Positions 8,941 through 18,292 are shown, counted from the stretch's first letter. The stretch: 53,824 nt of DNA from CAZKUN01 sp964555935 (GCA_964555935.1 CAZKUN010000029.1:1-53824); one strand, 5' to 3'. Notes: generated by a model from the letters alone, not told the origin. Program-made: numbers and translations.

Positions 8941-10980
8941 TTGGATTATCCGGAGTCGAAACGCGGAGACACGGTCGATGTTCTGCACGGCGTTGAGGTC
9001 GCGGATCCATTCCGCTGGATGGAGGAACTCGATTCCGATGACACTCGCGCCTGGATCGAAGCGCAGAACGCGCTGACGTTCGGCTTCCTGGCGAAACTGC
9101 CCAAACGCGCGGCCCTCGCAGAGCGCCTGACCAAGCTCTGGGACTACCCGAAGCATGGCGTCCCCTTCCGACGCGGCGATCGGTACTTCGTCACCCACAA
9201 CGACGGCCTGCAGAATCAGAGCGTTCTGTATTGGATGGACTCGCCCGACGGGGAGATGAGGGTGCTGATCGACCCGAACACTCTCACCGATGATGGGACC
9301 ATGGCCCTGACGGGGTACTCGCCCGCCGAGGACGGGAAGCTCTTGGCCTACGGGGTGTCCGACGCGGGGTCTGATTGGCAGGAATGGCGCGTGCGCGACG
9401 TCGAGACCGGAGAGGACCTCGACGACCACATCAGGTGGGTCAAGTTCTCCGGCGCCTCGTGGCTGAAGGACGGTAGCGGCTTCTTCTACAGCCGCTACGA
9501 CGAGCCCGTCGATGGTGACGCGCTCAAGAACGCGAACTACAATCAGAAGCTCTACTTTCACAAGCTCGGAACGCCTCAGTCCGAAGACGAATTGGTCTAC
9601 GAGCGTCCCGATGAGCCCGAATGGGGCTTCGGCGGGCACGTCACGCACGATGGCCGGTACCTCGTCATCACAGCATGGTGGGGGACGCATCGCGAGAACG
9701 CGCTGTTTTTCAAGGACCTCACCGACCCCGATGGGGAGATCGTTGAGTTGCTGTCGGGCTTCGATGCCGGCTACCACTTCATCGGCAACGACGGTGGCGT
9801 CTTCTACATGTCGACGGATCTCGACGCGCCGATGTCACGGCTGATCGCCATCGACGTCGACGAGCCGGAAACGATCCGAGAGGTGATCCCCGAGTCGGAA
9901 GACTCGTTGCGCTCCGTGAGCTTCATCGGTGGCAAGTTCCTGGTCTCGTACCTGCACGATGCCTACTCCGTCGTCAAAGTCTTCGCCGAGGACGGCACCT
10001 ACGAGCGCGATGTTGACCTCCCCGGCCTGGGAATGCACGGCGGGTTCTGGGGGCGTCCCGACGACCGCGAGGCGTATTACTTCTACACCAGCTTCACCGT
10101 GCCCAGCACGATCTTCCACTACGATATTGACACCGGCGTCAGCACGGTCTATCGGCAGCCGGATGTCGACTTCGACCCCGATCAGTTCGTCGCCGAACAG
10201 GTCTTCTACCAAAGCAAGGACGGAACGCGCGTGCCGATGTTCGTCTGTCGCCGCAAGGACGTTCAACTCGGCCCGGACACGCCGTGCTACCTCTACGGCT
10301 ACGGTGGCTTCGATATCCCGTCGATGCCCGGGTTCAACGTCTCGACCCTTGTCTGGATGGAGCAAGGTTGCATCTACGCGCAAGCCTGTATCCGAGGCGG
10401 GGGAGAGTACGGCAAGACGTGGCATGAGGCGGGGACCAAGCTGACGAAGCAGAACTGCTTCGATGACTTCATCGCCGCCGCCGAGTGGCTGATCGAGAAT
10501 GACTACACCAGCACACCCAAACTCGCGATCGGCGGGGGGAGCAATGGCGGCCTGCTGGTCGGCGCGTGTCTGACCCAGCGTCCGAATCTGTTCGGGGCGG
10601 CCGTGCCTGCGGTCGGCGTGCTCGATATGCTGAGGTTTCACAAGTTCACGATCGGCTGGGGCTGGACGAGCGACTACGGCTCGCCGGATGATCCGGATGA
10701 GTTCCAGGCGCTGCTCTCGTACTCGCCGCTGCATAATGTGGAGCCTGGAACGCATTACCCGGCGACGCTGGTCACCACGGGCGATCACGACGACCGAGTC
10801 TTCCCGGCGCATAGCTTCAAGTTCGCCGCGGCTCTGCAGCACGCTCAGGCCGGCGAGACGCCGACCTTGATTCGAGTCGAGACTCGCGCTGGCCACGGCG
10901 CCGGCAAGCCGACCGCGAAGGTCATCGAGGAGCAGGCCGATCGTTGGGCCTTCATCCTCAACGCATTGGGCGCAGTGTAG
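8941..10980 (+). CDS. Prolyl oligopeptidase family serine peptidase (S9A)
   Basis: A 679-residue S9A enzyme that would cut short peptides, usually after proline. The N-terminus YPESKRGDTVDVLHGVEVADPFRWMEE is diagnostic, followed by the seven-bladed propeller and the C-terminal alpha/beta hydrolase domain. The catalytic Ser534 is in GGGSNGG, the Asp lies in GDHDDRV near residue 617, and His652 is in GHGAG. I take the TTG at 8941 as start because GGAGGA lies at 8926-8931 and homology begins at once; a frame open further upstream overlaps the lyase gene and shows no conserved sequence. No signal peptide, so cytoplasmic. Its place between glycan- and peptide-degrading genes suggests use of imported peptides from glycoproteins. 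Confidence 0.93.
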   Translation: MDYPESKRGDTVDVLHGVEVADPFRWMEELDSDDTRAWIEAQNALTFGFLAKLPKRAALAERLTKLWDYPKHGVPFRRGDRYFVTHNDGLQNQSVLYWMDSPDGEMRVLIDPNTLTDDGTMALTGYSPAEDGKLLAYGVSDAGSDWQEWRVRDVETGEDLDDHIRWVKFSGASWLKDGSGFFYSRYDEPVDGDALKNANYNQKLYFHKLGTPQSEDELVYERPDEPEWGFGGHVTHDGRYLVITAWWGTHRENALFFKDLTDPDGEIVELLSGFDAGYHFIGNDGGVFYMSTDLDAPMSRLIAIDVDEPETIREVIPESEDSLRSVSFIGGKFLVSYLHDAYSVVKVFAEDGTYERDVDLPGLGMHGGFWGRPDDREAYYFYTSFTVPSTIFHYDIDTGVSTVYRQPDVDFDPDQFVAEQVFYQSKDGTRVPMFVCRRKDVQLGPDTPCYLYGYGGFDIPSMPGFNVSTLVWMEQGCIYAQACIRGGGEYGKTWHEAGTKLTKQNCFDDFIAAAEWLIENDYTSTPKLAIGGGSNGGLLVGACLTQRPNLFGAAVPAVGVLDMLRFHKFTIGWGWTSDYGSPDDPDEFQALLSYSPLHNVEPGTHYPATLVTTGDHDDRVFPAHSFKFAAALQHAQAGETPTLIRVETRAGHGAGKPTAKVIEEQADRWAFILNALGAV

Positions 10981-11021
10981 AAGAGCCGGAGCCAGATCCG
11001 TCCCGTCAAGGAGACCCACCA

Positions 11022-11957
11022 ATGGAATCGCGCTTCATTTACGAGCAAGCTCCGTTCCCGTCGTGCCACGCATCGTCGATCGCCGAGACCTCGCCGGGCA
11101 AGTTCCTTTGCACGTGGTTTGGTGGCACGAATGAGGGCGCCAAGGATGTTGGGATATGGCTGTCGTCCTGGGATGGGGGCGACTGGTCGCTGCCCGTTCA
11201 GGTCGCCGCGGATCCCGAGGAGCCGTGCTGGAATCCCGTCCTCCACCAGATGCGCTCCGGCGAGACGATACTGTTCTACAAGGCCGGCCCGCGCCCGTCG
11301 AACTGGAGCGGTCTGCTGAAGCGCTCGACCGATGGCGGCAAGACGTGGAGCAAAGAGGAATGGCTCCCGGCCGGCATCCTCGGCCCGATCAAGAACAACC
11401 CGATCGAACTGGAAAATGGCGAGTTGATCTGCGGCTCATCGGTCGAGAGCTACCGGCTGTGGTCCTGTTGGGCTGAGGTCTCTCCCGACGCTGGTCGCAC
11501 GTGGACCAAGTACGGTCCGATTGGCGTTCCCGGCAAGCCGTATGGCATCATCCAGCCGGGCGTGGCCGATCTCGGCGGCGGGCGCGTGCTGTTCCTGAGC
11601 CGTTCGCGTGGCATGGGGCGCATCGTGGCGTCGACCTCCGAGGACGCCGGTCGCACGTGGTCTGACGCCGTCTTGACCGACCTGCCAAACCCCAACAGCG
11701 GCATCGATGCCACGATCCTCGCCGATGGCCGCGTCGCGCTCATCTACAATCACACCGAGGCCGCCCGGACGCCGCTGAACGTGGCCGTCTCGTCCGATGA
11801 GGGCGTCACGTGGTCTGATCCGGTTACGCTCGAGGATGAGCCCGGCGAGTACTCGTATCCCGCTATCATCCAGGCGGCCGATGGCGCGATCCACATGACC
11901 TACACCTGGCGGCGCGAGCGCGTGAAGCATGTGGTGATGTCGCCGGATGAGGTGTGA
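11022..11957 (+). CDS. BNR/Asp-box sialidase-like protein
   Basis: A 311-residue six-bladed propeller of the sialidase superfamily. Four Asp-box motifs are visible: STDGGKTW, SPDAGRTW, TSEDAGRTW and SSDEGVTW. The opening ESRFIYEQAPFPSCHASSIAE and CTWFGGTNEGAKD matches the exo-alpha-sialidase-like family common in Planctomycetes-type genomes, whose substrates are mostly untested and may not be sialic acids. I start at ATG 11022, which follows AAGGAG at normal distance; the frame is open further upstream without homology. No signal peptide is present. It sits 41 bases behind the peptidase and before the carboxypeptidase gene, in the same direction. Confidence 0.88.
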   Translation: MESRFIYEQAPFPSCHASSIAETSPGKFLCTWFGGTNEGAKDVGIWLSSWDGGDWSLPVQVAADPEEPCWNPVLHQMRSGETILFYKAGPRPSNWSGLLKRSTDGGKTWSKEEWLPAGILGPIKNNPIELENGELICGSSVESYRLWSCWAEVSPDAGRTWTKYGPIGVPGKPYGIIQPGVADLGGGRVLFLSRSRGMGRIVASTSEDAGRTWSDAVLTDLPNPNSGIDATILADGRVALIYNHTEAARTPLNVAVSSDEGVTWSDPVTLEDEPGEYSYPAIIQAADGAIHMTYTWRRERVKHVVMSPDEV

Positions 11958-11962
11958 CCGGT

Positions 11963-11982
11963 CGCAGGCAAGAATGCCTGCG
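11963..11982. repeat. Small hairpin between the sialidase-like and carboxypeptidase genes
   Basis: Perfect 8-bp arms CGCAGGCA and TGCCTGCG enclose AGAA. There is no T run, so it is not a classic terminator. It has the look of a short dispersed intergenic (REP-like) element or an mRNA-processing or stabilising hairpin inside the operon. Confidence 0.6.
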
Positions 11983-12011
11983 CCACGGGTCTGTTATTGG
12001 GAGGCGTCCAC

Positions 12012-13700
12012 ATGTCTGTCAGCCAACTGCCAACTGAGTTCGACCAGTACTACACCCACGCTCAGATCACCAAGTGGTTGAAGCAGGCCGTTAGGCTCCA
12101 CCCCAAGCTCGCGCGCTTGACCGAGATCGGCAAGAGCTACGCGGGCAAGCCGCTATGGGTCATGGAGATCACCGATACCCGTAAGGGCGATTTCGCCGAC
12201 AAGCCGGCCTACTACATTGAGGCCAACATCCATGCCACCGAGTTCTGCGGCGAGGTGGTCTGCCGCTGGCTGATATGGCATCTCCTCACCAATCATCGCA
12301 AGTCCGACATCCGGAAGCTGCTTGCTGAGCGGACCTTCTACGTCATGCCTCGGATCAGCGTGGACGGCGCGGACATCGCCCTCACCTCGCCCGAGCGGAT
12401 GCGCTCGAGCATCCGTCCGTACCCGCACGCCGAGGAGCAACCGGGCCTGCGCCCCGAGGACATCGACGGCGATGGGCGCATTCTGGCGATGCGTCTGAAG
12501 GACCCGTGCGGCTCGTGGAAAGCATCGGACGTCGACCCTCGGATCATGGAGAAGCGCGGCATCGATGAAGACGGCGGCGAGTATTACCGCATCGTCTCCG
12601 AGGGCAAGCTCTACGATTGGGATGGCCACGGTATCCCCCTCGCCCCGTCCAAGTGGGGCCTGGACATGAACCGCAACTGGCCCCACGATTGGGCGCCCGA
12701 CAGCGAACAAGGCGGCGCCGGCCCCATGCCTCTCAGCGAGCCCGAGACGCGCGCGGTCGCCGACTTCATCACCGGCCATCCGAACATCTGCGGCATCCAG
12801 TCGCTCCACCTTACTTCAGGCGTCATCCTCCGGCCGTATTGCGCCAAGGACGACGAGACGCTTCCCACCCGCGATCTCGAGGTCTACGAGGCTTTGGGCA
12901 AGCGCGGCGAGGAACTGACCGGCTACCCCTGCGTGTCGATCTACCACGGCTTCCGGTACGACCCGAAGCAGTTCATCCGTGGCGGATTCCTCGACTGGGG
13001 CTATCACGATCTCGGCATCTTCACGTTCTCCACCGAGCTGTGGGATGCGATCAAGACAGCGGGGATCGAGGATCGCGATATCATCAAGTTCTGGATGTTC
13101 GACCGGACTCCCGAGGACGAGAAGACCATGCTCGACTGGAGCGACAGTGAACTCGATGGCGCGGGGTTCAAGCCGTGGACGGCCTTCAAGCATCCGCAAC
13201 TCGGGGAGGTCGAGATCGGCGGCTGGGATTTCCCGGCTGTCTGGGGCTCGCCGCCGCCGAGGTTCCGCGAGGAGATCGCTGAGAATAGCGGGCTCTTTGC
13301 CATCGCCCACGCCAAGACGTCGCCGCTGGTGAAGATCGACGACGCGTCGGCGGAGCCGCTCGGGGACGGGCTCTATCGCATCTCTTGCACTGTCCGCAAC
13401 CACGGGTTCTTGCACACGGCCGTCAGCGAGCAGGCGGTAGCGCGCAGTCTCGTCCGGCCGCTCCGCGTTGAGGTCGCGCCGCCCTCGGGATGCGTGATCC
13501 AGGCCGGGCGGAAGCGCCAAGACATTGGTCATCTGCGGGGGCGTTCGGATCAGTTGCGCAAGTCCTTCTTCAGCCACGACAGCACGGACAATGAGCGTTA
13601 CGTGGAGTGGGTCGTCGAGGGCAAGCCGGGCAAGCGTATCACCATCACCGTCACCGGCCAGCGCACCGGGAAGCAGACCGCCAGGATCAAGCTCCCATGA
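12012..13700 (+). CDS. M14-family zinc carboxypeptidase
   Basis: A 562-residue metallocarboxypeptidase with the M14 catalytic domain in about residues 10-385 and a C-terminal beta-rich domain (about 420-560). The zinc ligands are His74 and Glu77 (NIHATEFCGE) and His266 (SLHLTSG). The substrate-anchoring Asn-Arg is in GLDMNRNWP (about 218-224), and the general base is Glu342 in FSTELWD. A long insertion with EDIDGDGRILAMRL is seen in the bacterial subgroup often annotated as peptidase M14. The start at ATG 12012 follows GGGAGG. No signal peptide. Together with the prolyl oligopeptidase it suggests stepwise peptide degradation. The stop is 14 bases before the amidohydrolase gene. Confidence 0.92.
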   Translation: MSVSQLPTEFDQYYTHAQITKWLKQAVRLHPKLARLTEIGKSYAGKPLWVMEITDTRKGDFADKPAYYIEANIHATEFCGEVVCRWLIWHLLTNHRKSDIRKLLAERTFYVMPRISVDGADIALTSPERMRSSIRPYPHAEEQPGLRPEDIDGDGRILAMRLKDPCGSWKASDVDPRIMEKRGIDEDGGEYYRIVSEGKLYDWDGHGIPLAPSKWGLDMNRNWPHDWAPDSEQGGAGPMPLSEPETRAVADFITGHPNICGIQSLHLTSGVILRPYCAKDDETLPTRDLEVYEALGKRGEELTGYPCVSIYHGFRYDPKQFIRGGFLDWGYHDLGIFTFSTELWDAIKTAGIEDRDIIKFWMFDRTPEDEKTMLDWSDSELDGAGFKPWTAFKHPQLGEVEIGGWDFPAVWGSPPPRFREEIAENSGLFAIAHAKTSPLVKIDDASAEPLGDGLYRISCTVRNHGFLHTAVSEQAVARSLVRPLRVEVAPPSGCVIQAGRKRQDIGHLRGRSDQLRKSFFSHDSTDNERYVEWVVEGKPGKRITITVTGQRTGKQTARIKLP

Positions 13701-13714
13701 CTGGAGATCAACCC

Positions 13715-15313
13715 ATGCCTGACATCCGCTACTTCGACGCGCTATGTGTGCTGGGGCGCCACATCGAATCGCGCGAGGGCCAGCCTGAGTCGCCGGAGGC
13801 GGTCCTGGAGTTGATGGACCACTACGGCATCCACGAGGCGCTTGTTGTAAGCGCTCTGGCGAAGGATGCGAACCCGCTTGCCGGCAACCTCGGGCTGCTC
13901 GACGAGGTCCGCGATCACCCTCGCCTGCACCCCGCGTGGACGGTGATCCCTCCTCACTCCAAGGAGTTGCCCCACCCACACGCGCTCATCGACCAGATGC
14001 GCGACGAGGGCGTGGCCGCGCTCTTCCTCTTCAACCGCATCTTCAACACGCCTCTCGCCGACTGGTCGCTGGACGAATTGCTCGCGCCGATGGAGCAGTC
14101 TCACGTCCCGCTCTTCATCTGCGGTGATGGCCTCGCCTCGCGTCGGGGCACCAATCAGACCGACTGGGATGGGGTGGTCCGCATCTGTCGCGACTTCCCC
14201 GAACTGCCCGTGGTCGTCAGCGAGTACCGGATCTATGGCACGCAGCGCGCGATGTTCTCGGCCATGGCGGCGTGTGAGAACCTCCACATCGACATTCGCG
14301 GCGTCTGGCTGCACAAGCACGTCGAATTCATCTGCCGTGAGTTCGGCGCTCAGCGGGCGGTCTGGAGTTCGGGGCTGCCGCTGTGCGAGCCGGGCGTGCC
14401 GATGATGCAGGTCAACTACTCTGAGATCGGTCACGAGGAGCTTGAACTCATCGCCGGTGGCAACATCCGCCGCCTGCTCGAGTGGAACACGAGCGTCGCG
14501 CCGGCCGGTGATGTGGAGCTGCCCGAGCCCATCGACGACCTCCACCGCGCCGCTCGCGAGCGACTCGACCTCAGCGGCCTCGGCATCTACGACAACCATG
14601 GTCACATTGGGTCATCCACGCCCAATCACGTCATCCACGCCGACCTCGATGAGATCGTTGGCGAGATGGACCGCTTCGGCGTCGAGGCGTGCTGCGTGTT
14701 CGGCCTGGAGGGGGTCTTTGGCGATGAACGGTATGGCAACGACCGCGTCTTCGAGGCGGTCAAGCGCCATCCCGAGCGCTTCATCGGCTTCGCGATGGTC
14801 AACCCAAACCATGGCGAGGCCGAGATGCTCCGCGAACTCAAGCGAGGCGTCGAGCATGGAATGAAGGGCGTCAAGCTCATCGCCTCCTACCACGGCTACC
14901 CGGAGGAGGGCCCCCTGATCGACGTCGCGTGTCGCTTCGCCCATGAGCGCGGCCAGTTCATCCTCAACCACCAGTGGGGCAGCGCCGAGCAGATGCTACG
15001 TCTGTGCACCGAGTATCCCGACACCTGCTTCTTCACGGGACACTCGTGCCTGCACTTCGCCGATGTTGCCCGTCAGGTCGAGAATCTCTTTATCTGCACG
15101 TGCCCGTTCAACCACCTGGGGATGACCGAGACATTCGTCGATACCTACGGCGCCGACCGGATCATGTTCGGGTCTGATCTCACCGATCTGCCGATCTCCT
15201 GGGGGCTCGCGCCGATCATGTATGCGCGCATTCCCGAGGCTGACAAGCGACTCATTCTGGGGGGCAATCTCCAGCGCTGCATGAAGCAATACGGCATTAC
15301 TCCTGGGCCGTGA
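13715..15313 (+). CDS. Double-domain amidohydrolase (degenerate plus active-looking half)
   Basis: A 532-residue protein made of two amidohydrolase-2-type TIM barrels. The C-terminal barrel (about 288-528) keeps the metal site: His295 and His297 in DNHGHIG, His419 in FILNHQWG, His443 in FFTGHSCL and Asp488 in FGSDLTDLP. The N-terminal barrel (about 4-280) has the same overall pattern, but the HxH is replaced by CVLGRH and the C-terminal Asp loop by SSGLPLCEP, so it probably does not bind the metals. Single-domain relatives are hydrolases or decarboxylases of cyclic amides, lactones and aromatic acids. The start at ATG 13715 follows GGAG; an upstream ATG overlaps the preceding stop. It belongs to the operon with the M14 and ThDP genes. 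Confidence 0.85.
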   Translation: MPDIRYFDALCVLGRHIESREGQPESPEAVLELMDHYGIHEALVVSALAKDANPLAGNLGLLDEVRDHPRLHPAWTVIPPHSKELPHPHALIDQMRDEGVAALFLFNRIFNTPLADWSLDELLAPMEQSHVPLFICGDGLASRRGTNQTDWDGVVRICRDFPELPVVVSEYRIYGTQRAMFSAMAACENLHIDIRGVWLHKHVEFICREFGAQRAVWSSGLPLCEPGVPMMQVNYSEIGHEELELIAGGNIRRLLEWNTSVAPAGDVELPEPIDDLHRAARERLDLSGLGIYDNHGHIGSSTPNHVIHADLDEIVGEMDRFGVEACCVFGLEGVFGDERYGNDRVFEAVKRHPERFIGFAMVNPNHGEAEMLRELKRGVEHGMKGVKLIASYHGYPEEGPLIDVACRFAHERGQFILNHQWGSAEQMLRLCTEYPDTCFFTGHSCLHFADVARQVENLFICTCPFNHLGMTETFVDTYGADRIMFGSDLTDLPISWGLAPIMYARIPEADKRLILGGNLQRCMKQYGITPGP

Positions 15314-15377
15314 AGGACGCGGGTCGCTCAACGCAGAAAGCCCCCGCGCGGGCATCGAAACGTTGGGGGAGACGCGC

Positions 15378-17177
15378 ATGGTCCTGACAGGTGGCGAGAT
15401 CGTCGCTGAGTGCCTCATCGCGGCCGGCGTTCCATACGTCGCCGGCATCCCCGGACACGGTTGCCTTGGCCTTGCGGATGCGTTCACATCGCGCCAGGAT
15501 CGCATTCGCGTGCTCAACGTGCGACAGGAAAACGCGGCCGTCCATCTGGCCGACGGCTACTACCGCACGTGCGGCAGACCCCTCGCGGCTTTCACATCGA
15601 TCGGCCCCGGCGCGTGCAACACCGTCATCGGCGCGGCGACGTGCTTCGTTGATTCGACCCCCGCTATGATCCTCACCGGCGGCACGCACCTGCACATGTT
15701 TGGGAAGGGCGTGCTCCAGGAGATCGAGCGGCGTCAGTCGAGCGACTTCATGAACGTGCTCAAGCCCGTCGTCAAGCGCTCTTGGGAGGCTATGAGCGCG
15801 GAGCAGATGCCATTCATCATGCAGCGCGGCCTCGCGACGATGATGACGGGCCGACGCGGTCCCGTGCATGTCGAGTTGCCGATGGACGTGCAGTGTGAAT
15901 CGGCTGATGTCGAGATCCCTGATATGGCTCAGCGGGTTGTGGATCAGCGTCCCGTGCCGGATCCCGATGCCATCGAGGCCGCCGCGGAGCTACTCGCCTC
16001 CGCCAAGCGCCCACTCATCATCGCCGGCGGCGGCGCGCTGTATGCGGATGCCGCGCCGCAACTGAAGGAACTCGCCGAACACCTCGGCGCCGCAGTCATC
16101 ACGACTCTTGCCGGCAAGGGCGTCTTCCCCGAGACCCACCGCCTGTCGGCTTGGCTCGCCGGCTCGAAGGGCACCACATGCGGAATCGAGCTGGCCCGCT
16201 CGGCTGATGTGATCCTCGCGGTCGGTTGTCGATTTGCCGACGAGACCACGTGCAGTTACCGTCACGGATCGAGTTTTGCGATTCCACCCACGAAACTGAT
16301 TCACCTCGACCTCACGCCTGAGGAGATCGGGAAGAACTACCCCGTCGAGGTCGGGCTCGTCGGTGACGCCAAGGCGGGTCTAGCGGCTGTCGTGGACGCC
16401 GTGAAGGACCGCGTCACCTGGGGCGTTGAACAGAACGAGTATACAGCCGAGATCGCCGATCTGCGGAAGCGATGGCATGCGGAATGCGCTCCGCTTCGCG
16501 AATCGAGCGCCGTGCCGATGACCATGAGCCGGCTCCTCGTCGAGGCTCGCGCGGCGATCCCGATGGACGCCATCGTGGCAAGCTCATCGGGCAACACGCA
16601 GGCCCAGATCCTGCAGGAATTTGCGTTTGATGAGCCGCGCACGTGCCTCACGACGGGCGGCTTCTCGACAATGGGTTGGACGCTCCCCGCAGCGATGGGC
16701 GCCAAGCTGGCCGAGCCCGAACGGACGGTCTGCGGCATCCTCGGCGACGGTGATTTCCTGATGTCTATCCAAGAACTCGCGACGGCCGTCCAGCACGAGA
16801 TCCCCGTTACCATGGTCGTCGCCAACAACCAGGGCTTCATCTCCATCAAAGACCTCCAACGCGCCGTCTACGGGGACGACCGCACGATTGGCGTTGATTT
16901 CGCGAAGGCTGACGGGACGCTCACGACGCCCCATCTGGCCGATGCGGCCAAGGCTTTCGGCTGCCACGCCGAGCGCATCACGGAGCCCGGCGACGTGGGC
17001 CCGGCCATCACTCGCGCGATGGAATCCGAGGGACCGGCCGTCGTCGAGATCATGGTCGACCGCGAGCCACCGGCCTCGGGCGGGGGTGCTTACGGCTGGT
17101 GGGACGTGCCCGTGCCGACATACATGCCAGACCAACTTGGCGCATACAACGAGGGGCGAAAAGAAGAACGTATATAG
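15378..17177 (+). CDS. Thiamine diphosphate-dependent enzyme, acetolactate synthase-like
   Basis: A 599-residue ThDP enzyme with the usual three domains: PYR (1-170), central FAD/NAD-fold-like (about 195-335) and PP (about 385-560). Catalytic Glu51 is in VLNVRQENAAVHLADGYYR, and the ThDP/Mg motif is GDGDFLMSIQEL with ANNQGF about 30 residues on. This is the acetohydroxyacid synthase-like group, which also holds IolD-type hydrolases, sulfoacetaldehyde acetyltransferases and oxalyl-CoA decarboxylase-like enzymes. No small regulatory subunit gene follows, so a catabolic role is more likely than branched-chain amino acid synthesis. The start ATG 15378 follows GGGGGAG. The next gene, an IolE/IolI-like TIM barrel, is 30 bases on and hints at sugar or inositol-type catabolism, which is inference. 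Confidence 0.88.
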   Translation: MVLTGGEIVAECLIAAGVPYVAGIPGHGCLGLADAFTSRQDRIRVLNVRQENAAVHLADGYYRTCGRPLAAFTSIGPGACNTVIGAATCFVDSTPAMILTGGTHLHMFGKGVLQEIERRQSSDFMNVLKPVVKRSWEAMSAEQMPFIMQRGLATMMTGRRGPVHVELPMDVQCESADVEIPDMAQRVVDQRPVPDPDAIEAAAELLASAKRPLIIAGGGALYADAAPQLKELAEHLGAAVITTLAGKGVFPETHRLSAWLAGSKGTTCGIELARSADVILAVGCRFADETTCSYRHGSSFAIPPTKLIHLDLTPEEIGKNYPVEVGLVGDAKAGLAAVVDAVKDRVTWGVEQNEYTAEIADLRKRWHAECAPLRESSAVPMTMSRLLVEARAAIPMDAIVASSSGNTQAQILQEFAFDEPRTCLTTGGFSTMGWTLPAAMGAKLAEPERTVCGILGDGDFLMSIQELATAVQHEIPVTMVVANNQGFISIKDLQRAVYGDDRTIGVDFAKADGTLTTPHLADAAKAFGCHAERITEPGDVGPAITRAMESEGPAVVEIMVDREPPASGGGAYGWWDVPVPTYMPDQLGAYNEGRKEERI

Positions 17178-17207
17178 CGGGCCAAATGCCCATCCAGGAG
17201 GGTTGAT

Positions 17208-18029
17208 ATGATTAGGTCAATCAGTCATTGGTCGATGCCGGAAGGCAGCACTGTCGAGCAGTCGATGAGACTCGCCAAGCAAGCAGGCTACGACGCTATC
17301 GAGCTAGCCGTCGACGAGACGGGCGAGTTCAGCGTTGAGACGTCGGCGGAGGACCTTGCCGCTATCAAGGCGATGGCAGATGAGATTGGACTTCAGCTCC
17401 CGACCGTGGCCAGCGGGATGGGTTGGGCCTATCCGTCGATTGGCCCGGATCCGGCAATCTGCGCGCGCTCTCGCGAACTGACCATCGGCTCGCTCGACGC
17501 CGCGGCGGCGCTCGGCGCTGAAGTGCTGCTCTGCGTTCCGGGCAGCGTCACTGACGACTATGCCTACGACCAGGCGCTCGCAGACCTTGTCACGACGTTC
17601 AAGGGCCTCGCTCGCGAGGCCGAGAAGCGCGGCGTCATCATTGGCGTCGAAAACGTCTGGAACAAGTTCATGCTCAGCCCGATCGAATTCCGCGACCTCA
17701 TCGACGAGATCGGCAGCCCCTTCGTGCAGGTCTACTTCGACGTGGGCAATGTCGTGCTGACGGGCTTCCCGGACCAGTGGATCCGCATCCTGGGCGAGCG
17801 CATCAAAGCGGTTCACTTCAAGGACTGGAAGCGCGATATCGGCACGATCGTGGGCTTCATAGACCTGCTAGAGGGTGATGTGCCGTGGGACCGCGTTATG
17901 GCGGCATTCACCGAGATCGGCTACAATGGCGCCGTGACGGCGGAGATGATGCCTCCGTACCAGCACTTCCCGGAGCGTCTGTTGGAGGCCACGCGTCGCA
18001 GCATGGATGCCATCCTGACCCTTGGTTAG
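17208..18029 (+). CDS. Sugar phosphate isomerase/epimerase (xylose isomerase-like TIM barrel)
   Basis: A 273-residue AP-endonuclease-2/xylose isomerase-like barrel. The four metal ligands expected for this fold are visible in order: Glu in IIGVENVWNKF, Asp in VYFDVGNVV, His in KAVHFKDWKRD and Glu in GAVTAEMMPPY. Family members isomerise or epimerise sugars and cyclitols (IolE, IolI, hydroxypyruvate isomerase, L-ribulose-5-phosphate 3-epimerase); the exact substrate is unknown. A strong AGGAGG lies 8 bases before the ATG. It is placed between the ThDP enzyme and the DUF4177-like gene, all tightly spaced. Confidence 0.9.
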   Translation: MIRSISHWSMPEGSTVEQSMRLAKQAGYDAIELAVDETGEFSVETSAEDLAAIKAMADEIGLQLPTVASGMGWAYPSIGPDPAICARSRELTIGSLDAAAALGAEVLLCVPGSVTDDYAYDQALADLVTTFKGLAREAEKRGVIIGVENVWNKFMLSPIEFRDLIDEIGSPFVQVYFDVGNVVLTGFPDQWIRILGERIKAVHFKDWKRDIGTIVGFIDLLEGDVPWDRVMAAFTEIGYNGAVTAEMMPPYQHFPERLLEATRRSMDAILTLG

Positions 18030-18047
18030 CGAAAGGAGGCGGACCGC

Positions 18048-18281
18048 ATGGAAGCACAGCAATGGGAGTACGTCTTGCTGAAGTTTGCCGCGGGAACGTT
18101 GGCGCATATCACCGAGCGTATCAATGAGCACGCCCAGAGAGGCTTTGTCCCGGTGATGATGTGCGGCGATGAACAGACGACGATACTCCTGCGTCGAGCG
18201 AAGGCAGAGGGCGACGAAGAGAGGGCCGATGCCGGGCGCGCTGCGCCGGCCGCCCAGCCCGCCGGACGCACTGCTCCCTGA
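18048..18281 (+). CDS. Small DUF4177-like protein
   Basis: A 77-residue protein starting MEAQQWEYVLLKF, with the WEY opening strand and a GFVPVMM strand that resemble the DUF4177 family (small alpha/beta proteins of unknown function). The last ~25 residues are an Ala/Pro/Arg-rich tail without predicted structure. An AAAGGAGG site lies upstream, 18 bases after the isomerase stop, so it is translated as the last gene of the operon. The family link rests on a short sequence and is moderate. Confidence 0.7.
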   Translation: MEAQQWEYVLLKFAAGTLAHITERINEHAQRGFVPVMMCGDEQTTILLRRAKAEGDEERADAGRAAPAAQPAGRTAP

Positions 18282-18292
18282 AAGAAAAGCAA

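Noticed and set aside
6842..9010. A 722-codon open frame on the minus strand
   Set aside because: It is the mirror of the PL11-like gene: the product is rich in Arg, Val and His without any domain. Long antisense frames are expected in GC-rich DNA.
12816..13979. A long minus-strand frame opposite the carboxypeptidase gene
   Set aside because: Low-complexity Arg/Pro/Gly-rich product with no recognisable domain; the plus-strand M14 gene is clear.
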